Of a stretch of DNA of 64,000 bases, positions 44,033-53,307 are shown piece by piece. Made by a program: the position numbers and the translations under genes. Each line of letters begins with the position of its first letter. Position 1 is the stretch's first letter. Under the pieces are notes generated by a model. That model did not search any database, was not told the DNA's origin, and worked only from the letters and a program-made list of their open reading frames with translations. Source of the DNA: Tamaricihabitans halophyticus (GTDB taxonomy: Bacteria; Actinomycetota; Actinomycetes; Mycobacteriales; Pseudonocardiaceae); assembly GCF_004340875.1 (NCBI RefSeq), contig NZ_SLXQ01000022.1, positions 1 through 64,000 on the forward strand, in the 5' to 3' direction.

Positions 44033-44605
44033 GTGCCGCGACCACGAACGAGTGAGACCAGACAGCGCATCCTCGATGCCGCGCTCGAACTGTTTCTCGA
44101 GCAAGGGGTGCAACAGACCAGCTTGCGGCAGATCGCCGACCGGCTGGGCCTGACCAAACCCGCGCTCTATTACCACTTCAGTTCGCGCGAAGATCTGCTG
44201 AACAGCCTGCTACAGCCGCTTGTCGCGGATATCGACAGCGTGCTCGCCGAGGACGAACACGGGACAACCTCGGACCCGCGCGACTTGCTCGGCAGGTACT
44301 TCGACGTCTCCTACCGGCACCACGCACTGACCACACTGATGTTGCACGACCTACCGACGCTCAACGAGCTGGGCTACATCGACCAGGTGCTGACCTGGCG
44401 GCGCCGGCTGGTGGCGGTGCTCGCCGGTCCGAACGCCGGGGTGGCCGAGCGCGCACGAGCGATCGTCGCGCTGGGCGGGCTCGCCGACTGTCTGGTGCTT
44501 TTGGACGACGTCCCGGAGCACGAACTGCGCGCGGCCGCGCTCGACGCGGCCTGCGCCGCACTCGGCAGCACCTCCGGGTCAGCCGCCGAAGAACAGCCCC
44601 GGTAG
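44033..44605 (+). CDS. TetR-family repressor
   Basis: A 190-aa protein. The HTH (TRQRILDAALELFLEQGVQ and LGLTKPALYYHFSSREDLL) is typical, and a helical ligand-binding domain follows. GTG start. Its 3' end overlaps the convergent DctM gene by 27 bp. It probably represses the divergent monooxygenase. Confidence 0.92.
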   Translation: MPRPRTSETRQRILDAALELFLEQGVQQTSLRQIADRLGLTKPALYYHFSSREDLLNSLLQPLVADIDSVLAEDEHGTTSDPRDLLGRYFDVSYRHHALTTLMLHDLPTLNELGYIDQVLTWRRRLVAVLAGPNAGVAERARAIVALGGLADCLVLLDDVPEHELRAAALDAACAALGSTSGSAAEEQPR

Positions 44606-45868
44606 GAAGGTCACCACGGGCGGCGCGAGGATGACCACCAGTAGCGCCACCAGCAAGCCGCCGAGAAACGGCCATACCTCACGGAGCAGGCTGGCGAACG
44701 ACACCTTGCCGATCTTGGTCAACACGAACAGCAGTGCACCAACAGGCGGGGTCAGCAGACCGATCATCAGGTTCACCACGGTCGCCACGCCGAAGTGGAT
44801 GGGATCGATACCGAGCTCGGTGGCCACCGGCATGAGGATCGGCAAGAAGATCAGAATAGCCGGTACCGCATCCAGCACCATACCGATGAGCAAGAAGAAC
44901 AGTGCCGCGAGTAAGAAGAACAGGAGCGGACCCATGTCCACTCTGGCGACCGCCGCCGCGACCTGATCGCCCACCCGCTGTGCCGCGATGATGAAGGTGA
45001 AACCGCCGACCGCGGCGAACAGCATCATGATGGTCGAGGAGAAAACGCTGCTGTCGCGCAGCATCGCGGGCAGCGCACGCAGGCTGATCGTGCGATAGAA
45101 CAGCCCGAGCACGAGCACGTAGAAGGCCGCGATGATGGCGACCTCGGTGATCGTGACGAATCCGCCGATCACGCCGACGATGATGAACACCGGCGCGCCG
45201 AGCGCGGGCAACGCGCGCAGGAACAGTACCGGCAACGGCCGCGCCGCCTCGGCCGGTACCGTGGCCGGGCCGGGCAGCTTGCCGCGCCGCGCCTGCAACG
45301 CCACGGTGCCGAACAGCACGATGGCCATCAGCACGCCGGGCCCGATTCCGCCAATGAACAGCTGGCCCAACGACATCGTGGTGACCAGCGACACGAACAC
45401 CAGCGGCACACTGGGCGGCATCACCGGGCCGAGTACCGCCGCGCTGGCGTTGACCGCCGAGGAAAACGCCGGCCGGTAGCCGTTGTCTCGCATGGCCGGC
45501 AACGTTGCCGACGAGACCATCGACGCGGACGCGGGCGCCGAGCCACTGACACTGGAAGCGAAAGCGTTCACACCGACCACGACGTGCGCGAGTCCACCCC
45601 GGAACCGGCCGAAGAAGAACATCAACAGCTCGACGATCCGTTGCGTCAGGCCAGCACGCGACATCAACTCGCCCATCAAGATGAAGAACGGAATCGCGAG
45701 CAACTGGGTGGCCCCCACTCCCGAGGCCATCTGAGTAGGCAGCACGGTTGCCGCGCCGAGACCGGTGACGGCCAACGTAACCAGCGCCGAGGCCAGCATA
45801 GCCACGAAAATCGGCGCGCCGAGCAACATCAGGCCAAAAAGGACGCCGAAAAGCAGGATGAGTTCCAC
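44579..45868 (-). CDS. TRAP transporter large permease subunit (DctM), second system
   Basis: A 429-aa DctM protein (LLAIPFFILMGELMSRAGLT, SGSAPASASMVSSATLPAM, PVMPPSVPLVFVSLVTTMS, IGLLTPPVGALLFVLTKIG). GTG at 45868 with GGAGGG 7 nt upstream. It is separated from its DctQ by the creatininase-like gene, which is unusual; the whole set is still one minus-strand operon with 4-nt gaps or overlaps. Confidence 0.92.
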   Translation of the reverse strand: MELILLFGVLFGLMLLGAPIFVAMLASALVTLAVTGLGAATVLPTQMASGVGATQLLAIPFFILMGELMSRAGLTQRIVELLMFFFGRFRGGLAHVVVGVNAFASSVSGSAPASASMVSSATLPAMRDNGYRPAFSSAVNASAAVLGPVMPPSVPLVFVSLVTTMSLGQLFIGGIGPGVLMAIVLFGTVALQARRGKLPGPATVPAEAARPLPVLFLRALPALGAPVFIIVGVIGGFVTITEVAIIAAFYVLVLGLFYRTISLRALPAMLRDSSVFSSTIMMLFAAVGGFTFIIAAQRVGDQVAAAVARVDMGPLLFFLLAALFFLLIGMVLDAVPAILIFLPILMPVATELGIDPIHFGVATVVNLMIGLLTPPVGALLFVLTKIGKVSFASLLREVWPFLGGLLVALLVVILAPPVVTFLPGLFFGG

Positions 45869-45872
45869 GTCG

Positions 45873-46673
45873 CTACCCTCCGACTTCCGGGGACCCGACT
45901 GGTCCGGTTGCCCTGCGCGGGCGTGCCGCGAAGTCGCGGACGAACTCGGCGGTCCGCGATACCGCCGCACCCACGATCTCCGCGCCGATCTCGGTGGATG
46001 CCAGGGTCGCATCGCCGAACACCCCGTTGCGGGTACGGGAAGCGAAGCTGCGCGCGGTCACCAGCGCGTGCGGCCGGTAATTGTCCTCATAGGACCCGTA
46101 ATCCTCGATCAGTTCGCCCGGCTGGGGATTCGCGGCGACGAGATTCGGATCCAGCGCCATGGCCACGCTGGTCTCGATCTCGCAGCCGTGCCCCCACCGC
46201 TCGGTCTTGCGATGCTTGGCGATCACGTCGGCTGCCTGCGTCATCCAGAACGCGGATGCCGCCTCGATGCCCAGGTCATAGGTCAACTCGGTGACCAGTA
46301 CGCCGAGGACGTTCTCGTTGCCGCGATGCCCGTTGACGAACACGAGCTTCTCGATGCCGTGTTTGGCAAGGCTTGCCGCCACATCCTTGACGACGGCCAT
46401 GAAGGTCGTCGCCGAGATATGCAGGGTTCCCGGGAAGCCGAGGTGGTGTCCGGAAAGCCCGAACGGCAACGGGGGGACCACTACCGCGTCGGGCGCGGCG
46501 GCACCGGCGACGCGATGGGCGATCTCCTCGGCCACCCGCCAGTCGATCCCGGTAACCAGGTTCGGCCCATGTTGTTCGGTCGCGCCAACCGGAAGTAGCG
46601 CCACCCGTGCCGCCCTCAGCACCTCGGCGGCTTGCTCGGTGGTCATCTGGTCCAGCCGAATCCGCATGGTCAC
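45873..46673 (-). CDS. Creatininase/creatinine amidohydrolase family protein
   Basis: A 266-aa protein with metal motifs LLPVGATEQHGPNLVTGIDW (Glu, His, Asp), VNGHRGNENV and HGCEIETS. Family members hydrolyse cyclic amides (creatinine, formamides such as MftE/ArfB-type substrates) with two metal ions. GTG overlaps the DctQ stop (GTGA) and has GGAAGGA 7 nt upstream. Embedded between TRAP subunit genes, it probably acts on the imported compound or an intermediate, such as a lactone or lactam. Confidence 0.87.
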   Translation of the reverse strand: MTMRIRLDQMTTEQAAEVLRAARVALLPVGATEQHGPNLVTGIDWRVAEEIAHRVAGAAAPDAVVVPPLPFGLSGHHLGFPGTLHISATTFMAVVKDVAASLAKHGIEKLVFVNGHRGNENVLGVLVTELTYDLGIEAASAFWMTQAADVIAKHRKTERWGHGCEIETSVAMALDPNLVAANPQPGELIEDYGSYEDNYRPHALVTARSFASRTRNGVFGDATLASTEIGAEIVGAAVSRTAEFVRDFAARPRRATGPVGSPEVGG

Positions 46674-47245
46674 GTCAGATTCCTTCCGTTGTCGCCCGAG
46701 TTCCCCGGCTGCTGGATCGCCGACCCCGTGGTGTCGACGGCTTCGTGGCCGTCCGCCTGCTCGAGCGTGGTTGGGATATGCGGCCGGGTGGACAGGCCGA
46801 ACAGCAACACCAGCGCACCGAGCGCGGGTATGGCGAGAAACGCGAGACCGGTCGGCACACCGAGCTGGATGTACGGGATCTCCATCCGAGTCAGCGTCAC
46901 GTACCAGCCGGAAACGAGGAGTACGAAGCCGATGCTCAGCTCGATCCCACGAACCAGGTAGGCGAAACCCCGCTGCCATCGCGCGGGGACGCGCTCGACG
47001 AGGAAGCTGGCCGCGATGTGGTCATGTTTCCCGTACGCGGCCGCGGCGCCGAGCATGATCATCCAGGAGAACAACAGCTGGTTGAGGTCACCGACCCAGG
47101 TCCAGCCACCGCTCACCTGCCGTGCCACGATCTGCGCGATATTCACTACGAAGATGACCCCGAACGCGGTTCCCGCCAACCAGGCGATACCGCGTACCAG
47201 CCGGTCGCGTGCGGCGGTGACGCCCGCCGTGGCCGCCGCGCTCAT
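46670..47245 (-). CDS. TRAP transporter small membrane subunit (DctQ), second system
   Basis: A 191-aa four-segment membrane protein (AFGVIFVVNIAQIVARQVSG, WVGDLNQLLFSWMIMLGAAA). Start overlaps the DctP stop (TGATG) and its stop overlaps the creatininase start (GTGA). Confidence 0.87.
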   Translation of the reverse strand: MSAAATAGVTAARDRLVRGIAWLAGTAFGVIFVVNIAQIVARQVSGGWTWVGDLNQLLFSWMIMLGAAAAYGKHDHIAASFLVERVPARWQRGFAYLVRGIELSIGFVLLVSGWYVTLTRMEIPYIQLGVPTGLAFLAIPALGALVLLFGLSTRPHIPTTLEQADGHEAVDTTGSAIQQPGNSGDNGRNLT

Positions 47246-48297
47246 CAGGAATGCTCCGCGGCGAGCTGCCGGGTCTCGGCGAGCAGCCCTGCCGGCCACA
47301 TCTCGCCATCGAACTGGTCGAACACTCCGGAAAGCGCCGTCCGGAAGGACTCGGTGTCCACCTCGACGATCTCCAGCTGGCCGCGCAAGGTGTTCCGCGC
47401 CTCGTCGAGCTGTTTGCTGACCTCGCCGGTGACAACCTCGCCCGCCGCCGCGGCTTCGGCCTTGATCGCTTGTTGCTGCGGGGCGCACAAGGAGTTCCAC
47501 ACCTGATCGCTGAAGTACCAAGCCTGTACGTCGCGGATGTAGTCCGTGGACATGAAGTGCGACTGCACTTCCATCAGGCTCTGGTTCACCATGGTGATCG
47601 CGCCGTTCTCCTGCGCGTCCACCACGCCCTGGTGCAGAGACAGATACAGATCGGAAAGCGCGACCACTTGCGGGCGCGCGCCAAGCGCGCGGGCGAACTC
47701 CTGCGGCATGGGCGCTTCGGCGATGCGCAGGTCCAGGCCACGCATATCGTCGGCGGTGCGCACCGGGCGATTCGCGCTGAGCGCACGTGGTTCCGCATCG
47801 CCTTCGGTTGCCACCACCCGTACGCCCGTGGCCTCCGCCGCATCGTCGATCAGTTCCTGGTATCGCTGGGTGTTCAGCACCGCGCGCAGCTGCTCATAGG
47901 AGTCCCACAGGAACGGCACGCTCAGTACGGTGAACGCCTCGGCGCCTTCCAGCGTCGGGTAGAGGCTGATGCCGTTGTAGAAGATGTCCACTTCCTGACC
48001 GGAGGACATTCCGGCGAACACATCGTTGGCATCACCGAGTTGACTGTTCGGGAAGACCTGCACGGTCAGCTGGCCGCCGGTCGCCCGCTGGACGGACTCG
48101 GCGAAGGTATTGGCGCCGATCGTGGTGGGATCGTCCTCGGCGCGGATCGTCGCGAGCCGCAGGGTGCGTTCGTCACACTCCCCGTTGCCACTCGCGCCGC
48201 TCTGCTCACCGGTCAGGAACGCGCAACCGCTGAGGCTGAGCATGGCGACCGCCGCGACCGCGCCGAGTGAACATCGGGCTGGTTTCCTCCGGTTCAT
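47245..48297 (-). CDS. TRAP transporter solute-binding lipoprotein (DctP), second system
   Basis: A 350-aa DctP-family protein. The lipobox LSGC follows a signal peptide. The substrate-carboxylate Arg region reads MRGLDLRIAEAP and the late part SLCAPQQQAIK is typical. Its ATG overlaps the RidA stop (ATGA). Acid-sugar ligands (glucuronate, gluconate, galactonate) are common for such DctP proteins beside enolase-superfamily dehydratases. Confidence 0.88.
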   Translation of the reverse strand: MNRRKPARCSLGAVAAVAMLSLSGCAFLTGEQSGASGNGECDERTLRLATIRAEDDPTTIGANTFAESVQRATGGQLTVQVFPNSQLGDANDVFAGMSSGQEVDIFYNGISLYPTLEGAEAFTVLSVPFLWDSYEQLRAVLNTQRYQELIDDAAEATGVRVVATEGDAEPRALSANRPVRTADDMRGLDLRIAEAPMPQEFARALGARPQVVALSDLYLSLHQGVVDAQENGAITMVNQSLMEVQSHFMSTDYIRDVQAWYFSDQVWNSLCAPQQQAIKAEAAAAGEVVTGEVSKQLDEARNTLRGQLEIVEVDTESFRTALSGVFDQFDGEMWPAGLLAETRQLAAEHS

Positions 48298-48815
48298 AAC
48301 TGGTCCACCCTTTCTGGCTCAGCGGTGTCGGCCACGGTGAAGATGAACTCGATCTCGACCGGTGAGCGGCGCGGTAGCGCGGCGGCGCCAACCGCCGACC
48401 GCGCATGCCGGCCACGCTCACCGAACACCGAACGCAGCAGCGCACTCGCCGCGTCGATGATCTTGGGCTGCTGGTGGAAGTCCGGAGTAGACGCCACGAA
48501 GCCGGTAACTCGGATGACACCGGTGATCCCGTTGATGCCGCCGACTTCCGCCGCCGCGCAGGCGATGCCTTGCAGGGTGCAGATCTCGGCCGCCGTCCTG
48601 GCGGTGTCCAGATCCACATCCTCGCCGCACCGGCCAGTTATCCGCACTTCACCGTCCTGTTTGGGCAGTTGGCCGGCGACGTAGAGAATGTGGCCGTCCC
48701 GCACCGCGGGCACATAGTCGAAGGATGGCCGTGCCGGCTCGGGCAGCTCGAGGCCAAGCGCGGCCAGCCGGGCGGCGGGAGTCTCGGGGTTGGTCTCGGT
48801 GGTCTGGTTGGTCAC
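48294..48815 (-). CDS. RidA/YjgF-family protein
   Basis: A 173-aa protein. Core motifs are LYVAGQLPKQDGEVRITGR, CAAAEVGGINGITGVIRVTG and ERGRHARSAVGAAALPRRSP with the conserved Arg that hydrolyses enamines/imines. It is longer than the usual 130 aa, with an N-terminal helix. GTG overlaps the epimerase stop (GTGA). It may deaminate or repair a reactive intermediate of the pathway. Confidence 0.88.
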   Translation of the reverse strand: MTNQTTETNPETPAARLAALGLELPEPARPSFDYVPAVRDGHILYVAGQLPKQDGEVRITGRCGEDVDLDTARTAAEICTLQGIACAAAEVGGINGITGVIRVTGFVASTPDFHQQPKIIDAASALLRSVFGERGRHARSAVGAAALPRRSPVEIEFIFTVADTAEPERVDQL

Positions 48816-49768
48816 TGCGGGACTTCCTCTCGCGGTAGGTCGGGCTGGGATCGGGCGCGGCGCAGATAGCTCGTGGCTCCGCTGCTCGCGTCGGTGTACT
48901 GCGGAGTCCATCCGGTTGTGCTGCGCAGTAGGTGGTCATCAGTAGCGGGTAGATCCGGTGTGCCAGCGTCGGTTTCCCGGACGTCCACCGTCCCGTGCTT
49001 GGCGGACGCGGCGATCGCCATGGCCAACTCGGCGAGGGAACCGCGGTGGCCGACGACGTGGTAGCTGGCCGCCGGTTCCGGCGCGGCGAGTAGGGCGAGT
49101 ACCGCCGCGGCGGCATCGTCCACATGCACCCAGTCCGCCGCACCTCGCCACGCGTCGATCGACGCGGGCGTACCGGCGGTGACCGCGTGCACCAGGTCGA
49201 CGAGTTGCGCCTGGCTACCGCCGTACCAGCGGCCCGGGCCATACACCATCGGCAGGCGCAGGGAAACGACCTCGACGCCGAGCCGGCTGGCCAGGATCGG
49301 GCCGAACTGCTCGCAGGCGGCTTTGGTTACGCCATAGGCAGTTGTCGGGCGTAGCGGCGCGGATTCCTCGATCACGCCGGATTCCTTGATCTCGCTGGAG
49401 TACTCGGCCGCGGAGCCGTAGACGGTGGTCGATGAGGACCAGACGACCCTGCGGACGCCGTTTCGTGCGGCGGCTTCCACTACGCGGACGAATCCCGCGA
49501 TGTTGGTCTGCACCGCGCTCACCGGGTCGGTATCGGCACCGGCAACCAGACCTGCCGAACCCGCGCCAGCCGCGGCGAGATGCACGATCGCGTCCGGGCC
49601 GCCAGCGAGCACCTGGTCCAGCTCGGCGGGATCACTGACGTCGAGCCCGCGCAGTTCCCCGGACGGCCGCACATCGGTCCCGAGCACCGCGTGCCCGGCG
49701 GCGGTGAGCGCGGAATGCACCGCCCTGCCGAGAAAACCGGACGCGCCGGTGACGACAACCTGATTCAT
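48812..49768 (-). CDS. NAD-dependent epimerase/dehydratase (extended SDR)
   Basis: A 318-aa extended SDR with the nucleotide loop VVTGASGFLGRA and catalytic YGVTKAACEQ (Tyr-x-x-x-Lys), Ser-Ser-Thr in WSSSTTVYG. Uronate or aldonate dehydrogenases of this fold occur in acid-sugar operons. Start overlaps the dehydratase stop (ATGA). Confidence 0.87.
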   Translation of the reverse strand: MNQVVVTGASGFLGRAVHSALTAAGHAVLGTDVRPSGELRGLDVSDPAELDQVLAGGPDAIVHLAAAGAGSAGLVAGADTDPVSAVQTNIAGFVRVVEAAARNGVRRVVWSSSTTVYGSAAEYSSEIKESGVIEESAPLRPTTAYGVTKAACEQFGPILASRLGVEVVSLRLPMVYGPGRWYGGSQAQLVDLVHAVTAGTPASIDAWRGAADWVHVDDAAAAVLALLAAPEPAASYHVVGHRGSLAELAMAIAASAKHGTVDVRETDAGTPDLPATDDHLLRSTTGWTPQYTDASSGATSYLRRARSQPDLPREEVPQ

Positions 49769-50901
49769 CGGTCCTCCCGCAGCAGTTCGACGGCCTGCTC
49801 GTCAACCTCGACGCCAAGGCCCGGGCCGGAGGGCACCGCGAGGACGCCGTCCTTCGGCCGCATCGGTTCGGCCAGTAGCCGTTCGCGCAGCGCGTTGTCG
49901 CCGCGGTCCAGTTCCAACCACAGCGGGTCGGGCACGTTGTTGGTATGCGGATAGGTCGGTACCGAAGCCAGCAGTTGTACCGCGGCTGCCAGCGCTATCC
50001 CGCCACCCCAGACATGCGGTGACACCCGTACTCCCCAGGTCCTCGCGAGCTCACAGACCACCTTGGCCTCGCCGAGCCCGCCCACCTTGGTGATATCCGG
50101 TTGCACCACGTCGACCAGCCGTTCGGTGATCAGCCGGCGGAACGGGGCTCGGGTGTAGAGCGCTTCCCCGGTGGCCAGCGTGATGTCCAGCCGGCGGAGC
50201 AGCGTCAACCCCTCGACGTCTTCGGGGGCTAACGGTTCCTCCAACCATGCGAGGCGCGCATCGGCCATCGCGGCGGCGGAAACGCGCGCCTGGTCGGCGG
50301 TGTAGTTGCCGTTCAGGTCCACCATCAGTGCTCGATCCGGGCCGAGTACCGCACGTGCGGCGTTCGCCCGTGCCGCGTCCTCGGCCGGACCGAAACCGCA
50401 TTTGATCTTCGCACCGGCCAGGCCCGCGGAGAGCTCGGCCAGTTCTTCGGTGAACCGGCCGATATCCCGGTCGGCCCGCGCGTATCCACAGGAGGCGTAC
50501 GGCGTCACGGATTCCCGCGCCCGCCCACCGAGCAGGGTTGCCACGCCGGCGCCGAGGGTTCGGCCGAGCGCGTCCCATAACGCGACTTCCACACCCGAAA
50601 CGGCGGCCGCGTGCAGCCCGCCACCTCGGTGATAATGCTGTTGTAACTGCGCGGCGACGAACGGGCCCGGAGCCTCGATCGGGGTTCCGGGTAGCGCCGC
50701 GGTCAGCTCCCGGATCAGCGGAACCACGGCCGAGGTGGGGCCGAATGCCTCGCCCCAGCCGACGACGCCGTCGGTCGTTTCCAACCGCACCAGGGTGGTT
50801 TCCCGTGCGGGCACCAGCCCGCGCGCGGAACCATAGGGGGCATCGCCGAGCGAGTAGCGCAGCGGGATGACATCGATCTTGCCGACTCGTGCCGCGATCA
50901 T
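49765..50901 (-). CDS. Enolase-superfamily dehydratase (mandelate racemase subgroup)
   Basis: A 378-aa protein. Catalytic Lys-x-Lys (AKIKCGFG), metal ligands Asp (MVDLNGNY), Glu (WLEEPL) and Glu (TGEALY), the Asp of DITKVGG and the His of SPHVWGG are visible. This fits the mandelate-racemase subgroup, whose members dehydrate acid sugars or racemise. Flanked by an epimerase, a ThDP enzyme and TRAP genes, acid-sugar dehydration is the best guess. Start overlaps the ThDP gene stop. Confidence 0.88.
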   Translation of the reverse strand: MIAARVGKIDVIPLRYSLGDAPYGSARGLVPARETTLVRLETTDGVVGWGEAFGPTSAVVPLIRELTAALPGTPIEAPGPFVAAQLQQHYHRGGGLHAAAVSGVEVALWDALGRTLGAGVATLLGGRARESVTPYASCGYARADRDIGRFTEELAELSAGLAGAKIKCGFGPAEDAARANAARAVLGPDRALMVDLNGNYTADQARVSAAAMADARLAWLEEPLAPEDVEGLTLLRRLDITLATGEALYTRAPFRRLITERLVDVVQPDITKVGGLGEAKVVCELARTWGVRVSPHVWGGGIALAAAVQLLASVPTYPHTNNVPDPLWLELDRGDNALRERLLAEPMRPKDGVLAVPSGPGLGVEVDEQAVELLREDR

Positions 50902-52544
50902 CGGCGCGCCGCCGCGATCGCGCGCAGGGATTTGCCCGGTGCGATTACATCCGAGTCGGTTCGCGCCACCAGTACGGCCGGGCCCTCGTGTGCCCACAGC
51001 TCGCGCGCCGCGTCCGGCAGTCCCGCTGCGTCGTCCACCTCGATGCCGTGCGCGCCAAGCGATCGAGCGAGACCAGCGATATCGACGGGATCGATGCCAC
51101 AACCGCTGACCTGATTGCCCGCCATCGCCTGATGCATCGCGATGGTGCCGTACAAACCGTTCTGCAGCACCAGCAGCTTCACCGGGGCGCCGATTCGTAC
51201 GGCGGTCTCCAGTTCCACCGCGGTCATCAGGAAACCGCCGTCGCCGGCCACGCCGAGCACCGGACGGTCCGGGCGGGCCAGTGCGGCGCCGATCGCACCG
51301 GGCACGGCATAGCCCATCGCGCCGGAGATCGGTGCGGCCTGGGTGCCCTGCTCGCGAAACACCCACTGCCGGTGCAAGTAAACGGAGAAGTTGCCGGCAT
51401 CGTTGACCACGACCGTGCCGGGCTCCGCCGCGTGCTGTACGGCGTCGATGACCATGCCCGGATGCAGTCCAGTCTCGCCCGGTGCGGCGGAAGCTTCCGC
51501 GATGCGCCGGTAGGTTTCGTGGCCCCAGCGCCACCACGCGTCCTTTTCGGCCACCTCGACCTGGTCCGCGACGGCGAGCAACTGGGCGCAGAGCACGCCC
51601 GGGTCAGCGGCCACGGCCAGCTCGGCCCGCTGGTGCACGCCGAGCACGGCGGGGTCCGGATGGACGTGCACGACCGTCGAGCCGGCGGCGGGCATCGTGT
51701 AGCCCTGGGTGGTGGTCTCGTCCAACCGCTCGCCGAGCACCAGCACCAGATCGGCTTCGGCCAGGGACGCCAACGATTCCGGTGGCGCGCCCAGCGTGAG
51801 GTGACCGAGGTAGTGCTCGTCGTCGTTCGGGAAGCAATCCTGCCGCCGGAACGCCGCGTAGACACCGAGCCCGAAGGCCCGCGCGAGGGCGGTCACCTCG
51901 GTGGGCGAGCTGCCCTGTCCGGCGATCACCACGGGTTGTTTGGCCGCGGCGAGCCGGCGTGCGATCTCCAGTACGTCCGCGTGCTCGGCGGCGCTGGCCC
52001 GTGCGCCCAGCAGTGGCGCCTGCGGTGCGCAGCTTCCGTCGAGTACATCCGAAGGCAGGGCGACCGCGGCGGGGCCGCGGCGTCCGGTACTCGCCCTTGC
52101 CAGTGCCCTGGCCACCGTCTGCGCCACCCGGTCGGAGCGCTGCACGGTGGCCGCGAAGGTGGTGATCTCGCCGAGGAAACTGGGCAGATCGACTTCCTGG
52201 AAGCCCTCATTGCCGAGGTAGGTGGTTTCCACCTGGCCGAGCAGCGCCAGCATGGGGGTGCTGTCCTGCCGGGCGGTATGCAGGCCGATCGTCAGGTTCG
52301 CCGCGCCCACTCCTCGGGTGGCCATCACGACGGCGGGTACCCCCGTCAGTTTCCCGTCGGCTTCGGCCATGAACGCGGCGCCGGATTCGTGGCGGGTCGA
52401 GATCAACCGCAACTCGGGATGCCGTTCGAAGGCCTCGAGCAGGGGCAGAAAGCTCTCCCCTGGGACCGTGTACGCCCGGCGGACGCCGGCCTCGACCAGC
52501 AGGTCGGCTACCGCGTCGGCCGCCGGAATCATGTCGTCGCTCAT
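50898..52544 (-). CDS. ThDP-dependent enzyme (acetolactate synthase/benzoylformate decarboxylase-like)
   Basis: A 548-aa protein with the three ThDP domains. The cofactor Glu is in TVPGESFLPLL, the central domain has PVVIAGQGSSPTEVTALA, and the Mg/ThDP motif is GDGGFLMTAVELETAVRIGA...NGLYG. It would decarboxylate or carboligate a 2-keto acid, a plausible step after the dehydratase. The ATG overlaps the GntR stop (ATGA). Confidence 0.88.
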   Translation of the reverse strand: MSDDMIPAADAVADLLVEAGVRRAYTVPGESFLPLLEAFERHPELRLISTRHESGAAFMAEADGKLTGVPAVVMATRGVGAANLTIGLHTARQDSTPMLALLGQVETTYLGNEGFQEVDLPSFLGEITTFAATVQRSDRVAQTVARALARASTGRRGPAAVALPSDVLDGSCAPQAPLLGARASAAEHADVLEIARRLAAAKQPVVIAGQGSSPTEVTALARAFGLGVYAAFRRQDCFPNDDEHYLGHLTLGAPPESLASLAEADLVLVLGERLDETTTQGYTMPAAGSTVVHVHPDPAVLGVHQRAELAVAADPGVLCAQLLAVADQVEVAEKDAWWRWGHETYRRIAEASAAPGETGLHPGMVIDAVQHAAEPGTVVVNDAGNFSVYLHRQWVFREQGTQAAPISGAMGYAVPGAIGAALARPDRPVLGVAGDGGFLMTAVELETAVRIGAPVKLLVLQNGLYGTIAMHQAMAGNQVSGCGIDPVDIAGLARSLGAHGIEVDDAAGLPDAARELWAHEGPAVLVARTDSDVIAPGKSLRAIAAARR

Positions 52545-53233
52545 TGGGTGTCCCCCTCGGTGTCGTGTTCGGACCGCAGCCTGTCGAGTACCCCGTCGAT
52601 ATGCGCGGTGACCTGTAGTGCCACCTCGTCCGACGCCCCACGCGCGATTGCCTCGACCATCCGGCGGTGATCGTTGTTGGATCGCTGGGCCTCGATGATC
52701 GGCCTGCCCTGGTAGTGCCGGGAGATCTGGACGTGCGCGTGCAGCGAGTCGAAGGCGTTCAACAGGAAGCGATTGCCGGAGCTCTGCACGATCAGCCGGT
52801 GGAAGCGCGCGTCCGCCGCGTTGAACCGCTTGACGTCGAGTTCGTCGGCGTCGGCCAACTCGGCCATCTCGTCGACGGCCGCGCGCAGCGCGCCCAGCGT
52901 CGCCTCGTCGCACACCCTGGCCGACTGTTTTGCCGCTGCGCTCTCGATGACTTCCCGCGCCAGGAGCAGCTGCGTCAGCTCCGCGTAGTCGAGTAGTTCG
53001 CTCACCCGGAAGCCGCGATACGGCTCCGCGATCACCAGATCCTCGGCCACGAGGCGGTTCAGCGCTTCGCGTACGGGAGTCGGGCTTACGTCGAATTCCG
53101 CGCTGCACCAGTCGATCTGGAGGCGTGCACCGGGTTGGAGTTCGAGGTCGATGATGCGTGCGCGCAGGAGTGAGTACACCCTGTCGCTCATCGCGTTGCG
53201 TACCGGTGGCACGGCCGCATCCGGGTTGGTCAT
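52541..53233 (-). CDS. GntR-family regulator (FCD subfamily), first gene of the operon
   Basis: A 230-aa protein. The winged HTH has WCSAEFDVSPTPVREALNRL, and the FCD domain carries FNAADARFHRLIVQ and NNDHRRMVEAIARG. It probably represses both its own operon and the divergent dehydrogenase gene through the AT-rich palindrome between them. Confidence 0.88.
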   Translation of the reverse strand: MTNPDAAVPPVRNAMSDRVYSLLRARIIDLELQPGARLQIDWCSAEFDVSPTPVREALNRLVAEDLVIAEPYRGFRVSELLDYAELTQLLLAREVIESAAAKQSARVCDEATLGALRAAVDEMAELADADELDVKRFNAADARFHRLIVQSSGNRFLLNAFDSLHAHVQISRHYQGRPIIEAQRSNNDHRRMVEAIARGASDEVALQVTAHIDGVLDRLRSEHDTEGDTQ

Positions 53234-53236
53234 GGA

Positions 53237-53246
53237 TTATATATAA
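53237..53246. promoter_or_regulatory. TTATATATAA palindrome between gntR and dehydrogenase
   Basis: A 10-bp perfect AT palindrome in the 74-bp divergent spacer, just upstream of gntR. It is extreme in composition for this GC-rich DNA and is a candidate GntR operator or -10 element. Confidence 0.45.
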
Positions 53247-53307
53247 ACTACGATCCTGCGAAGAGTCAACGGATGGCACAGACACGGCTGCTACGCGGAG
53301 GTACTGC